Positions 52,774-61,175 are shown, counted from the first letter of the stretch. The stretch is 64,000 bases of DNA from Lacticaseibacillus absianus (GCF_013407595.1 NZ_JABEKX010000001.1:266522-330521), one strand, 5' to 3'. Translations and numbers: made by a program. Notes: a model not told the origin generated them from the letters alone.

Positions 52774-53718
52774 ATGAAATTTGGGTTTTTGACGGGGTGC
52801 CTGCAAGGCATGACGTTGGAACAGAAGATGGCGTACGCCCATCAAGTCGGGTTCACGGCGCTCGATGTCTCGTGTTGGCCGCGCGTGAACGCGCGTGACT
52901 ACGCGGGAAGCGATATCGACGTCGAACACCTGACGGAGGCGCGCATCGCGCAGCTTCGCGCGGCAGAGGCAACCTACGAGGTCCAGTTCTCGTCCTTAGC
53001 CTATTATGACAACATGCTACACCCCGATCCCGTGATCCGTGCGCGTTATGAAGCGCACCTCAAGGCGGTGATCGTGGCGGCCGGGCGCCTCAATGTGCCG
53101 TTGGTGGGCTGCTTCGTCGGTAAAGATCAGACCAAGCCCCTGGACGAGAACTTCGACGAGTACGAGGCCCTGTTTACCGAGTTGGTGCAACTAGCTGAGG
53201 CGAATCACGTGAAGCTGATGGTCGAAAACTGCCCGATGCCAGGGTGGCAGGCAGACGGCCTGCCGGGGACGATCTCGTATTCGCCCGAGCTTTGGGATGA
53301 GATGTTTCGCCGGGTGCCCAGCGCCTCGTTGGGCTTGAACTTCGATCCGTCGCACCTTCGCTGGCTGCATATCGATGAGTTGCAGGCGCTTCGCGACTAC
53401 AAGGACCGGATCTTCCACATCGACGCCAAAGACGTTCTGGTGGATGAGCAGGCCCTGCGGCGGTACGGGCTCTTCGGCAAGAAACTCCACCGAGCGCACG
53501 AAGAGGACCTGGGCTTCTGGACTCCGGTGATCCCGGGGCTCGGTGACATCAACTGGAGCCAGTTTTACGGGGTGATGCAGGAGATCGGGTTTGCAGGTGT
53601 CCTCAGCATTGAGCACGAGGACCGGCGCTTCGCTGCGGATAACCAGGCGGTGGCGACCGGCCTGGAGTATGCGTATCACCACCTGGCCCCGATCATCACC
53701 GGCTTTCAGTCTAACTGA
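52774..53718 (+). CDS. Sugar phosphate isomerase/epimerase-like TIM barrel 2
   Basis: A 314-residue xylose-isomerase-like TIM barrel. It has GFTALDVSCWPRVNARDYAG, LMVENCPMPGW (metal-ligand Glu), LGLNFDPSHLRWL and RIFHIDAKD, with late HEEDLGFWTPVIPGLGDIN and GVLSIEHEDRRF. The pattern of Glu-Asp/His-Glu metal ligands is intact. It is longer than the first TIM-barrel protein and not a close duplicate. The ATG at 52774 follows AAAGGAGATCAAG. It closes the first operon, followed by a terminator. Confidence 0.85.
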   Translation: MKFGFLTGCLQGMTLEQKMAYAHQVGFTALDVSCWPRVNARDYAGSDIDVEHLTEARIAQLRAAEATYEVQFSSLAYYDNMLHPDPVIRARYEAHLKAVIVAAGRLNVPLVGCFVGKDQTKPLDENFDEYEALFTELVQLAEANHVKLMVENCPMPGWQADGLPGTISYSPELWDEMFRRVPSASLGLNFDPSHLRWLHIDELQALRDYKDRIFHIDAKDVLVDEQALRRYGLFGKKLHRAHEEDLGFWTPVIPGLGDINWSQFYGVMQEIGFAGVLSIEHEDRRFAADNQAVATGLEYAYHHLAPIITGFQSN

Positions 53719-53740
53719 TCAGTTGAAGTGTGGCCTTGTA

Positions 53741-53776
53741 ATGCCTGAGCGGCGAACCCCGACTCAGGCATTTTTT
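53741..53776 (+). terminator. Intrinsic terminator of the oxidoreductase operon
   Basis: TGCCTGAG and CTCAGGCA pair around a loop, followed by TTTTTT. It separates the metabolic operon from the PTS operon. Confidence 0.85.
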
Positions 53777-53780
53777 GTGC

Positions 53781-53844
53781 AATAAGCGTTTACAAACCTC
53801 GGCGCATGGTGTAGGCTTACGTTGTTAACATGTTAATATATTAA
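53781..53844 (+). promoter_or_regulatory. Promoter region with two overlapping palindromes before the PTS
   Basis: AATAAGCGTTTACA (53781-53794) repeats the motif at 49767. TTAACATGTTAA (53825-53836) and TTAATATATTAA (53833-53844) are perfect 12-bp palindromes sharing 4 bases and covering the probable -10 region. Such a site fits binding by the GntR regulator encoded at the end of this operon. Confidence 0.6.
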
Positions 53845-53876
53845 GTAGAACGATGAGCGGATGGAGGAGAGAATAT

Positions 53877-54356
53877 ATGCCAGTTGTAAACACGCGCGTG
53901 GATGCGCGGATGGTGCACGGGCAGGTCGCGGTGATCTGGACCCCGGCGCTGCAGACGCAGCGGATCATCGTGGCGAACGATGAGGCGGCGGCCAGCGAGA
54001 TGGAGCGGGCCAGTTTGCGGATGTCGGCGCCGGCGTCGATGTTTCTGAGCGTGCTGACGGTCGAACAAGCCGCCGCGAACCTGAACACGACGCGCTACGG
54101 GGATCAGCGGATCTTCCTGGTCTTTCGGACGGTGGACGACGTCAAGCGCTTCAAGGTCTTCGGCGGCCAAGTGGCGGAGCTGACGATCGGCAATATCGCG
54201 CACAAGGACGGCTCGCGTGCGCTTCGGCAGTCGGTGAGCGTGACAGACGATGAGATCGCCACGGTGGATTGGTTGGTCGATCACGGCACGCCCGTATTTT
54301 TGCAGACGGTCCCGAATGATCCGCGACAGGATTTTCAGGCCGTCGCTCACAAGTGA
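53877..54356 (+). CDS. PTS mannose/sorbose-family IIB component
   Basis: A 159-residue cytosolic IIB protein. His14 in RMVHGQVAVIW is the phosphorylation site of this family. The rest follows the fold (IIVANDEAAASEMERASL, FLVFRTVDDVKRF, LTIGNIAHKDGSR). It passes phosphate from IIA to the sugar during uptake. The ATG at 53877 follows GGAGGAGAGAATAT; 8 extra residues are possible upstream without a ribosome site. No IIA gene is present in this window. Confidence 0.9.
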   Translation: MPVVNTRVDARMVHGQVAVIWTPALQTQRIIVANDEAAASEMERASLRMSAPASMFLSVLTVEQAAANLNTTRYGDQRIFLVFRTVDDVKRFKVFGGQVAELTIGNIAHKDGSRALRQSVSVTDDEIATVDWLVDHGTPVFLQTVPNDPRQDFQAVAHK

Positions 54357-54367
54357 GGTAATCGAAA

Positions 54368-55177
54368 ATGAGCCAAGGAATCGCGATCTGGCAGATCGCT
54401 CTGCTGACCTTATATGCATTCTTTAGTATCAATGAATCGTTAATGTTGAATCTTGGGTTCATCCGACCGGTTTTCGCGGGTGCGATCACCGGGGCGATCA
54501 TGGGTGACCTGAAGCTGGGCCTGATGGTCGGTGGGACCATGGAGCTGATGCAGTTGGGGATCTCCGCGTTCGGCGGGGCATCGATCCCGGACTTCTTCCT
54601 CGGCGCCGTGGTCGGCACGACGTTCGGGATCCTCGCGGGCAAAGGCGTCCAATTCGCGATCGGGGTCGGGGTGCCGGTCGGGCTGCTGATGTTGCAGCTC
54701 GACATCCTCGCCCGTTTTGCCAACACAGCGCTGCTACACCGGGTCGATAAGGCCGTGGAGGCGGTCGCGCCGAGGAAGATCGAGATGTGGACGCTGATGG
54801 GGTCCGTTTTCTGGGGCCTGTCACGCGCGCTGCCGGTCTTGATCATCCTGTCGTTCGGTCAGCCGGTGGTCAACACGTTGCTGCAGATCATGCCTGACTG
54901 GCTGATGGGTGGCCTCAAGGTTGCCGGTGGGGTCCTGCCGGTCGTCGGGATCAGCATCCTGCTGCGGTACCTGCCGACGAAGGACTTTGTGCCGGAACTG
55001 CTCGTGGGCTTCGTGCTGGCGGCTTACCTCAACGTGCCGATCTTAGGGGTCACGTTGGTCGGCTTAGCGGCGGCAGTCTACGACTTCAAGAAGCATGGCA
55101 AAGACCGGGAGGCTGCGGCAGTGACTGCACCGGCCGCGACGGCAAGTGATGAAGGAGGATTTCAGGGTGATGAATGA
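54368..55177 (+). CDS. PTS mannose/sorbose-family IIC component
   Basis: A 269-residue membrane protein with about eight helices. The IIC pattern is LTLYAFFSINESLMLNLG, GAITGAIMGDLKLGLMVGGT and LMQLGISAFGGASIPDFFLG. It forms the sugar channel with IID. The C-terminal tail is charged and Ala-rich. It lies 11 bases after IIB and its end overlaps the IID start by 8 bases. Confidence 0.9.
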   Translation: MSQGIAIWQIALLTLYAFFSINESLMLNLGFIRPVFAGAITGAIMGDLKLGLMVGGTMELMQLGISAFGGASIPDFFLGAVVGTTFGILAGKGVQFAIGVGVPVGLLMLQLDILARFANTALLHRVDKAVEAVAPRKIEMWTLMGSVFWGLSRALPVLIILSFGQPVVNTLLQIMPDWLMGGLKVAGGVLPVVGISILLRYLPTKDFVPELLVGFVLAAYLNVPILGVTLVGLAAAVYDFKKHGKDREAAAVTAPAATASDEGGFQGDE

Positions 55178-55991
55178 GCCGAATAAGACCGCACAACAGA
55201 AGATCACGAAGAAGGACCTGTGGGCGGTGAACTGGCGCTGGGCGCTGGCGAGCCAGATCCAGTGGAACTACGAGCGGATGGAAAGCAGTGGCTACCTGTA
55301 CTCGATCCTGCCCGTCTTGAAGAAGCTGTACGGGCACGATAAAGACAAGTTCCGCGAGATGATGAAGGCGGAGAATCAGTACTACAACACCGCCGCCAGC
55401 ATGGGCCATATCGTGCTCGGGCTGGACATCGCCGTGCAGGAGCAAGAAGGGATCGGCGCCAAAGACATCGTGCCGGGCCTCAAGACCGGGTTGATGGGCC
55501 CGCTTGCTGGGGTCGGCGACTCGATGTGGGGTGTGATCTGGGGCACGATCTGGGGCTCGCTGGCCTGCGCGTTTGCGGTCAAAGGCTCCCCGGTCGGTGT
55601 CTTGATGTGGCTGATGGCGAACTTGTGCATCTATGTGCCGTTCCGGTTCTGGAGCATTTTTGCCGCCTATAACCAAGGGGTCAAGCTGGTCACGACGATG
55701 AAGGACAAGCTCAACGCGATGACCAAATCCGCGACGATGCTTGGGGTCATGGTCGTCGGCGCGATGATCCCGACGGTGGTCAACGCCAAGGTCCCGTTCG
55801 TCTACAAGAACGGCGGGATGAAGATCGTGTTGCAGGACATGCTCGATCAGATCATGCCACACCTGATCCCGGTCTGCCTGGTCGCCTTGGCGTACTGGCT
55901 ACTGGGTCGCAAGCACATGAACTCGAACCGCGTGATCTGGATCATGCTGGGCCTGAGCATCGTGTTGTATTCACTGAAGATCTTGGGGTGA
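55170..55991 (+). CDS. PTS mannose/sorbose-family IID component
   Basis: A 273-residue membrane protein of the IID family. It opens ITKKDLWAVNWRWALASQIQ, then NYERMESSGYLYSILPVLKK, FFNTAA-like NQYYNTAASMGHIVLG and a C-terminal helix. It couples with IIC. The ATG at 55170 lies 11 nt after AAGGAGG, inside the end of the IIC gene; a GTG at 55167 is possible. Confidence 0.88.
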   Translation: MNEPNKTAQQKITKKDLWAVNWRWALASQIQWNYERMESSGYLYSILPVLKKLYGHDKDKFREMMKAENQYYNTAASMGHIVLGLDIAVQEQEGIGAKDIVPGLKTGLMGPLAGVGDSMWGVIWGTIWGSLACAFAVKGSPVGVLMWLMANLCIYVPFRFWSIFAAYNQGVKLVTTMKDKLNAMTKSATMLGVMVVGAMIPTVVNAKVPFVYKNGGMKIVLQDMLDQIMPHLIPVCLVALAYWLLGRKHMNSNRVIWIMLGLSIVLYSLKILG

Positions 55992-55995
55992 CGGG

Positions 55996-56610
55996 ATGCA
56001 GGAACATGCAGTTAAGGCACAAGCGCGTGAAGTGGGTCTGATCATCGTCGGCAACTTGGCGATGGGACTGGGGTATGCGAAGTGGATGGTGCCGAACCAT
56101 ATTATCAACGGTGGGGTGACCAGCCTGTCGCAGATCGTGAACCATTACTACCCGATCAGCGTCCCGATGGCCAACAACTTGTGGCTCGCCTTCCTGCTCC
56201 TGTTGACCTTACTGTTCCTAGGGCGCGAGGTGTTCTTGAAGTCGGTGTTGAGCAGCGTGGTCTACTCGGCCAGCTTCACGGCGTGCTTCGCGTGGGCGCA
56301 GCCGCTCACGATCACCCCGTTGGTCGATCTGCTGATCGCCAGTGGGTTCATCGCCTTTGGCTACTACGCGTGCCTGTCCTCGCACGCCTCAACGGTCGGG
56401 GTGGATGTGTTCGCCCTGATCATCAAGAAATACCGGCCAGCGGTGAACCTGAGCCGGGTGATCCGGTATTTCAACTATGGGATCCTCGCCCTTGGCTTCG
56501 TCGCGTTCGGCTTCTGGTCGATCGCGTACGGCTTGGTGTTTGCCTTCATCTATTCGCACGAATTAGACTGGATGCTACACCATTTCAAGTATAATAATAG
56601 TAATGACTGA
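55996..56610 (+). CDS. YitT-family membrane protein
   Basis: A 204-residue protein with about five membrane helices. The YitT/DUF161 signature is REVGLIIVGNLAMGLGYAKW, VPNHIINGGVTSLSQIV and GYYACLSSHASTVGVDVFAL. The usual cytosolic DUF2179 tail is absent, so it is a short form. It sits in the PTS operon with a 4-base gap to IID, suggesting a linked transport or export role. That role is unproven. Confidence 0.8.
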   Translation: MQEHAVKAQAREVGLIIVGNLAMGLGYAKWMVPNHIINGGVTSLSQIVNHYYPISVPMANNLWLAFLLLLTLLFLGREVFLKSVLSSVVYSASFTACFAWAQPLTITPLVDLLIASGFIAFGYYACLSSHASTVGVDVFALIIKKYRPAVNLSRVIRYFNYGILALGFVAFGFWSIAYGLVFAFIYSHELDWMLHHFKYNNSND

Positions 56611-56633
56611 CAGAGAGATTCGGAGGGTGACCC

Positions 56634-57350
56634 ATGGCCGCAAAATATGAACGCATCAAACAAGACATCATCAGCGAGATCCAGTCCGGGCAGTTCCAGC
56701 CGGGTGACAAGCTGTATTCCGAAAGCGAGCTGAAGCGTAAGTACGACGTGAGTTCGATCACGGCGGTCAAGGCGCTGCAAGAGCTCGTGAATGAAGGCTA
56801 CGTCGTCCGCTATCAGGGGAAGGGGACCTTTGTCTCGAAGCGCAAGCGCCGCGAGCTGATCCAGTACACCGACCTCGAGCACAGCCCGGCAGCCGAAAGC
56901 GTGACCGTCTTGGATGTTGCGCTGGTCGACCCAGACGAGCTGCCGGCGGCGATCGACGCGCAAGCGCCGTATGTGGCGATCGTGCGGATCAAGAAAAACG
57001 GGGGCGTGCCGTACAACTACATCACGAGCTACGTCGCCGCGGATCTGATCGACCCTGCGCACCGCACGGCCAAGCAGCTGAGCTCGGTTTATGACCGCGT
57101 CGCCGCGGACAGCGGGCTTGACCTGCTGCGCCAGAATTTTCGCCAGACGGTCAGCGTCGTCTACCCGGTCGACGGCGATATCGCCGAAGCCCTGAGCATC
57201 ACCGACGGGCCGGCGATCAAGCAGGTGATGTTCAACTATGCGGCGGATGGGCGCCTCCTCGAATTCACGACCAGCTATAAACGCTGGGATTATTACACGG
57301 TCCTGTTCGAATCGCCCACGATTGCGCAGGGCGGCCCGGGCCGCGAATAG
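56634..57350 (+). CDS. GntR-family regulator, HutC/UTRA type
   Basis: A 238-residue regulator with an N-terminal winged HTH (YERIKQDIISEIQSGQFQPG; YSESELKRKYDVSSITAVKA) and a C-terminal UTRA ligand domain (about 85-235, TVLDVALVDPDELPA; RRTAKQLSSVYD-like region). UTRA domains usually bind sugar phosphates. It lies inside the PTS operon and likely represses it through the palindromes at 53825-53844 until the phosphorylated substrate appears. The ATG follows CGGAGGGTGACCC. Confidence 0.88.
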   Translation: MAAKYERIKQDIISEIQSGQFQPGDKLYSESELKRKYDVSSITAVKALQELVNEGYVVRYQGKGTFVSKRKRRELIQYTDLEHSPAAESVTVLDVALVDPDELPAAIDAQAPYVAIVRIKKNGGVPYNYITSYVAADLIDPAHRTAKQLSSVYDRVAADSGLDLLRQNFRQTVSVVYPVDGDIAEALSITDGPAIKQVMFNYAADGRLLEFTTSYKRWDYYTVLFESPTIAQGGPGRE

Positions 57351-57361
57351 GATGTGACACA

Positions 57362-58864
57362 ATGACAAACGAATCGACCCAGCCCCTGCACCTGTTCTTG
57401 CTGGCGGACCTCCATGTGGGGAGCCACCGTCAGACGGAAGCCAAGGTGCGCAAGGGACTGGCCAACATGGCCCGGATGGATCCGACCGCCATGTACTTGA
57501 TGAACGGCGACGTGACGACCGCGGGGCGCGTCAGCCAATACCAGGCAGTGTGGCAGGCGCTGACTGATTGCCTGCCGGCGTCGGCCGACGTGCTGATCAG
57601 CCTAGGCAACCACGACGTCCGCGGGCCTTACCCTGCCGATTGGAACAACGATCCTGACAGCGACCCGACGTATTTTCGGGACGTCGTCGTGCCGGAGTAC
57701 ACGACGAACTACCTGATGCCGCACACCGGTGCACGCCAGCTCTACTTCAGCGTGACCCGCGGCAGCTACCAGTTCATCGTGATGAATACGGAAAAAGGCC
57801 TCAAGGACTCGGCTGATTTTTCCCGCGCACAGCTCACCTGGCTGGACCAGCAGCTGAGTGCGGGCGAGGCGGCGGGCTTGGTGAACCTGGTGGTCGTCCA
57901 CCAGGCGCTGCGTGACACGCACTGGCGCAGCAACTTCGGCGGCGGCTTCGGGCGCCAGGATGCGGTGGTCAAGGACATCCTGCGCGTGCATCCGAACACC
58001 TTCGTGCTGTCCGGGCATATCCACAATGGCCTGGGCGTCTGTGAAGTCGTCAGTCGTGAGTACGGTACTTGCATCGATCAGCCGGCCTACACCGTGAGCG
58101 AAAATGGGCACATCGGCCAGGGTCTGGGCTACTACTGCACGCTGAGCCCGACCGCGATGACCTTTGCGGCGTGGGACTTTGTCACCATGACGCCGCTACC
58201 GGCGTATGACTTCACGCTGCAGCCGGTCACACTGGCCGCGGCGGCGGTCGCCCTGGACGCGCAGCTGATGGCGACCCCGACGCCGGCGTTGACCGCCAAA
58301 CGCGCCGCCATCACACCGTTGATGCAGCGGCAGTACGATCAGCACCTGTTCAACGATCCAGCCACCGATGAAGCGACCGGTGCGCCGGCCACCGCGCTGT
58401 ACCCAGCTGCGGTGCAGGCTCAGGTCCAAGCGGCGGTCGCCGGGGTCACCCCCGTGGTCGTGGCGGCACCGCTCGACATGGACGCGTACGCGGCGTACTT
58501 CGGCCGGCGCGATCGGCTGGTCGCGCAGCTCAAGGCGGCTCACGAGCAGGCGATCCAGCGGCTGACCGCGGTGCAGCAACCGGAGCTCCAGCTGAGGCTC
58601 AAGGCGGTGATCGCCCGCGCGGATAAGGTCTGGCCCGCCTTGGCGACGATGGATGACCAGGCGCTGGCAACGGAGCTGGCGCAGTGGACGCACGCCGTTA
58701 ACGCGCCGGATCGCGTGACCGATAAGCAGCGCCTGCGCACCCTGCTCACCGCGTCGCTGCCTGATCCGCTACGGCGCCGAGCCGAAGCGGCGCTGGCCGA
58801 TCCGGCCGCGACGCAGGCCCGCATCGATGGGCTCACGCAGCGACTGGCGGCTTATCGCCACTGA
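57362..58864 (+). CDS. Cytosolic calcineurin-like metallophosphoesterase
   Basis: A 500-residue protein with the five metallophosphoesterase blocks: LFLLADLHVGSH (DxH), LMNGDVTTAGR (GD), LISLGNHDVRGP (GNHD), VVVHQALRDTHW and VLSGHIHNGLGV (GHxH). A C-terminal helical region of about 170 residues (from 330), rich in Ala and Gln, has no recognised domain. There is no signal peptide, so it acts inside the cell. Last in the PTS operon, it may dephosphorylate the imported sugar phosphate or a nucleotide; the substrate is unknown. The gap from the GntR gene is 11 bases. Confidence 0.82.
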   Translation: MTNESTQPLHLFLLADLHVGSHRQTEAKVRKGLANMARMDPTAMYLMNGDVTTAGRVSQYQAVWQALTDCLPASADVLISLGNHDVRGPYPADWNNDPDSDPTYFRDVVVPEYTTNYLMPHTGARQLYFSVTRGSYQFIVMNTEKGLKDSADFSRAQLTWLDQQLSAGEAAGLVNLVVVHQALRDTHWRSNFGGGFGRQDAVVKDILRVHPNTFVLSGHIHNGLGVCEVVSREYGTCIDQPAYTVSENGHIGQGLGYYCTLSPTAMTFAAWDFVTMTPLPAYDFTLQPVTLAAAAVALDAQLMATPTPALTAKRAAITPLMQRQYDQHLFNDPATDEATGAPATALYPAAVQAQVQAAVAGVTPVVVAAPLDMDAYAAYFGRRDRLVAQLKAAHEQAIQRLTAVQQPELQLRLKAVIARADKVWPALATMDDQALATELAQWTHAVNAPDRVTDKQRLRTLLTASLPDPLRRRAEAALADPAATQARIDGLTQRLAAYRH

Positions 58865-58867
58865 TGC

Positions 58868-59060
58868 GAGGCTGAGCCAAAACGCGGGGTGAGCCCAGAA
58901 TATAAGCGCCAATGGGGCTGTGCCATGACGCGGTTTTAGCCCAGAGTATAAGAACGGCCCTCCGCAAAACCCGAACTTAGGTTTTGCGGAGGGTCGTTCT
59001 TGTACGTTTTGCTCTGCCCGTTCGCACGCAGTGCGTGACAGGCAGACAGCCGTCCCGCTG
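58868..59060 (+). repeat. Modular hairpin repeat, copy F, preceded by a truncated copy
   Basis: A left-end fragment (58868-58910, GGCTGAGCCAAAACGCGGGG) stops at the loop side and a full copy starts at 58914. Its hairpin arms 58946-58971 and 58980-59005 match at 24 of 26 positions plus two G-U pairs. The second module with CTGCCCGTTCGCACGCAGTG follows, but no 41-bp units and no right end are seen. It lies after the metallophosphoesterase gene. Confidence 0.8.
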
Positions 59061-59149
59061 CGCCTAATTGCGGAGGCCACCCTCCGCCTCGAGGCCGAAG
59101 TCTGACCCCCGACAGGATGCGATAATGGAAGCATCTTGGAGGGATGACG

Positions 59150-59767
59150 ATGAGAAAGTTATGGGTGCTGGCCCTGGCCGTGCTGGCGGCGACCTTGCTG
59201 GCGGGGTGCGCGAGCCGTGCTTGCCACAGTCGCAAGCAGGCGCTCGCGGTGGCGAGCAGGCGGCTACAGGCACGCTATGGGCAGGCGTTCACGTTGGTGC
59301 GCGTGACCCACTACCGGCACGGGGCGTTGCAGGCGACATTCGCGCCGCGCGCCACGCCAACGCAGCCGACGCGCGTGACGCTGACGGCGCAAGGCACATT
59401 CACCGATGACTACCGCAAGTACCAAGTCCTGCCGGCGCTGCGCCGCGAGCTGGCCACGCGCCTCGGCGCGACCGCGCAGGCGACGTCACTCGCCTGCGAC
59501 TTAGTCGGCGAGACGCACCTGAAACTCCCGGCGACGATCGGGTTGGACGACTACCTCGATAACGTCGATCCGCTACCGGTGATCACGGTGCACCCGGCGG
59601 CTAACAGAACGGCGGCGCAGCTTCAGCCGGTGTATGACGCGCTGTGCCGGCGCTTCCCCGCGTTTCGGTTGCGGGTCATCCGCGCGCACCAGCGGCGCGT
59701 GACCGTGACCCAGGCGCTGCACCAGCGCTGGTTGACACCTCGCGAGCTGCAGGCGCAGCTGGACTGA
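59150..59767 (+). CDS. Lipoprotein, function unknown
   Basis: A 205-residue lipoprotein. The signal MRKLWVLALAVLAATLLAGC ends in a clear lipobox with Cys near 20. The mature part is basic, Arg/His-rich and without a recognised domain. The ATG at 59150 follows GGAGGG; an ATG at 59144 overlaps that site. It stands alone between repeat copies F and G. Confidence 0.7.
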   Translation: MRKLWVLALAVLAATLLAGCASRACHSRKQALAVASRRLQARYGQAFTLVRVTHYRHGALQATFAPRATPTQPTRVTLTAQGTFTDDYRKYQVLPALRRELATRLGATAQATSLACDLVGETHLKLPATIGLDDYLDNVDPLPVITVHPAANRTAAQLQPVYDALCRRFPAFRLRVIRAHQRRVTVTQALHQRWLTPRELQAQLD

Positions 59768-59865
59768 GCGGCGTGCCGCTAGAGTCGGCGCTGGACGCGC
59801 CGTTGGCCTAGCGTCGGCTCACCACCGCTAGTGGACTGGACGATCGGCCGCTGTGAACACCAGAT

Positions 59866-59960
59866 GGGGCTGGGCCATAACGCGGTTTTAGCCCAGTGTA
59901 CAAGCGCGGCCCTCAGTAAAACCCGAAACTTGGGTTTTGCTGAGGGCCGTTTTTGTACGA
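59866..59960 (+). repeat. Modular hairpin repeat, copy G
   Basis: The left module GGGGCTGGGCCATAACGCGG is followed by a 27-bp hairpin (59898-59924 with 59932-59958) containing three G-U pairs and one mismatch. The right module is degraded. It follows the lipoprotein gene. The rest of the 59768-60100 gap shows no gene. Confidence 0.8.
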
Positions 59961-60100
59961 CGAACCCCTAACGGCCTCGTTCTGTTATTAATTCGCATTC
60001 TATAAACCGAATTTCTGCGATATAGAGTGATCCGCTTCACTTTTGATGTGTTATTATAATTACGTAGTTGAACTGTTAGTTACGCATCATCAGGAGGAGC

Positions 60101-60716
60101 ATTAAGAAAAAGTATTCGTTTCTACAGCGTTCAGTTGTCCTAGCTGTAAGCACCCTTGCTTTGCTTTTACTCGCCACTCCCCATACTACTCAAGCAGCAA
60201 CCTCAGAGTCTCCATCTTCAGAACAAACAGTTTTGACTGAGCGCGCTAGCCAAGATTTTGAAACTGCATCTCAATTACCAGTAGAATCATTCCAGAACGA
60301 TTTCATTCCAGGCCCCGCAGCTTATATGCAGACAGTCCTTGCTCGCTCCGGATCGCTCCCTTCAAGCATCGCTGACTACAAGAAACTTGGTTACAAAAAT
60401 ATTGTTTACAGCAAGTGGACAGGCCTATAAAAATGTCATGAGCACTAAGTCAAAACGGATTGCGACTTTTATGGCCGAACAGCTAGCCGGCGTGATTCCT
60501 GCCGCCAGAATTCCCTTAGCCCTCTATGATCTTAGTCAGGTTGTTAAAACACAACACCCCGATATTTGGCCTACCGTTAATGCCAGAATGATTTCCGCAA
60601 CATCTCCACGCGGTATTCAAGTTCTAATTGGAGAAGAATCGTATACCAGATACTACACAAACAGCGCCCGCACAAAGCTCTTAAAGACTGTCCATCACAC
60701 CACTTTTGTTGGGTAG
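60101..60716 (+). pseudogene. Frameshifted gene for a secreted protein
   Basis: A strong AGGAGGAGC ribosome site is followed directly by ATT AAG AAA AAG, an ATT in place of the start codon. It encodes a good signal peptide (KKKYSFLQRSVVLAVSTLAL, ending TTQAA). The frame stops at 60430 (YKNIVYSKWTGL). The next frame continues without a break from near 60400 to 60716 (ASGQAYKNVMSTKSKRIATF ... VHHTTFVG), so one base was lost or gained near 60405. The intact protein would be about 204 residues. AT-rich, probably acquired. Function unknown; a bacteriocin-like or toxin role is possible but unsupported. Confidence 0.6.
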
Positions 60717-60730
60717 AAAGGCTGTCACGT

Positions 60731-60883
60731 ATGACTAAATACTCCATTTTTTTCATATCATTCTGCATCATAATGATTATTATTTATGCCACTGATGCAG
60801 GCCCCTGGTTCGGCGTCCCCGTTGGAATTATAGGGATCGTAGGCACTATCTATTTCGAGTTTGTCGAAAAAAAAAGGCGCTGA
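60731..60883 (+). CDS. Small membrane protein
   Basis: A 50-residue protein with two hydrophobic segments (YSIFFISFCIIMIIIYATDA and WFGVPVGIIGIVGTIYFEF) and a basic end EKKRR. The ATG at 60731 follows GAAAGG. It lies 14 bases after the frameshifted secreted-protein gene, as immunity or partner proteins often do, but that role is inference. Confidence 0.6.
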   Translation: MTKYSIFFISFCIIMIIIYATDAGPWFGVPVGIIGIVGTIYFEFVEKKRR

Positions 60884-60923
60884 TGCGGCTCAAACACTGA
60901 GCTAAAAGTCGAGCCATTTTAGC

Positions 60924-60956
60924 AATACCCCCGCCTAAAGATGGCAGGGGTATTTT
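60924..60956 (+). terminator. Intrinsic terminator after the small membrane protein
   Basis: AATACCCC.GCC pairs with GGC.GGGGTATT around a 6-nt loop, followed by TTTTG. Confidence 0.75.
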
Positions 60957-61145
60957 GTTGCCATTCGCGAGCGAGTGACCGTGACGACCCCAACAGCTTG
61001 CCACCCGCCGCGACCATCGAAGGCAACCTAGAGGGCGGGACAACTCAAGTATCCTTCCGCAAAATTGAAGAGGATGACTAATATAGCGTGCATTCGTGAG
61101 TCGAAACGAGATTATCGCTCACTCATCTAGACTCGCAATGTAAAA
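60957..61145. other. Gap, possible gene remnant
   Basis: No start with a ribosome site. A plus-strand frame ending near 61080 reads TIEGNLEGGTTQVSFRKIEE before its stop, which looks like the tail of a coding sequence without its beginning. It cannot be named. Confidence 0.3.
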
Positions 61146-61175
61146 CAAAAAAGGCCAAAAATGGCCTCTTTTTTC
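61146..61175. terminator. Bidirectional terminator
   Basis: AAAAGGCC and GGCCTCTTTT pair around AAAAAT, with A-run before and TTTTTT after, so it can act on both strands. It lies just past the stop of the minus-strand ORF at 61196. Confidence 0.75.
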
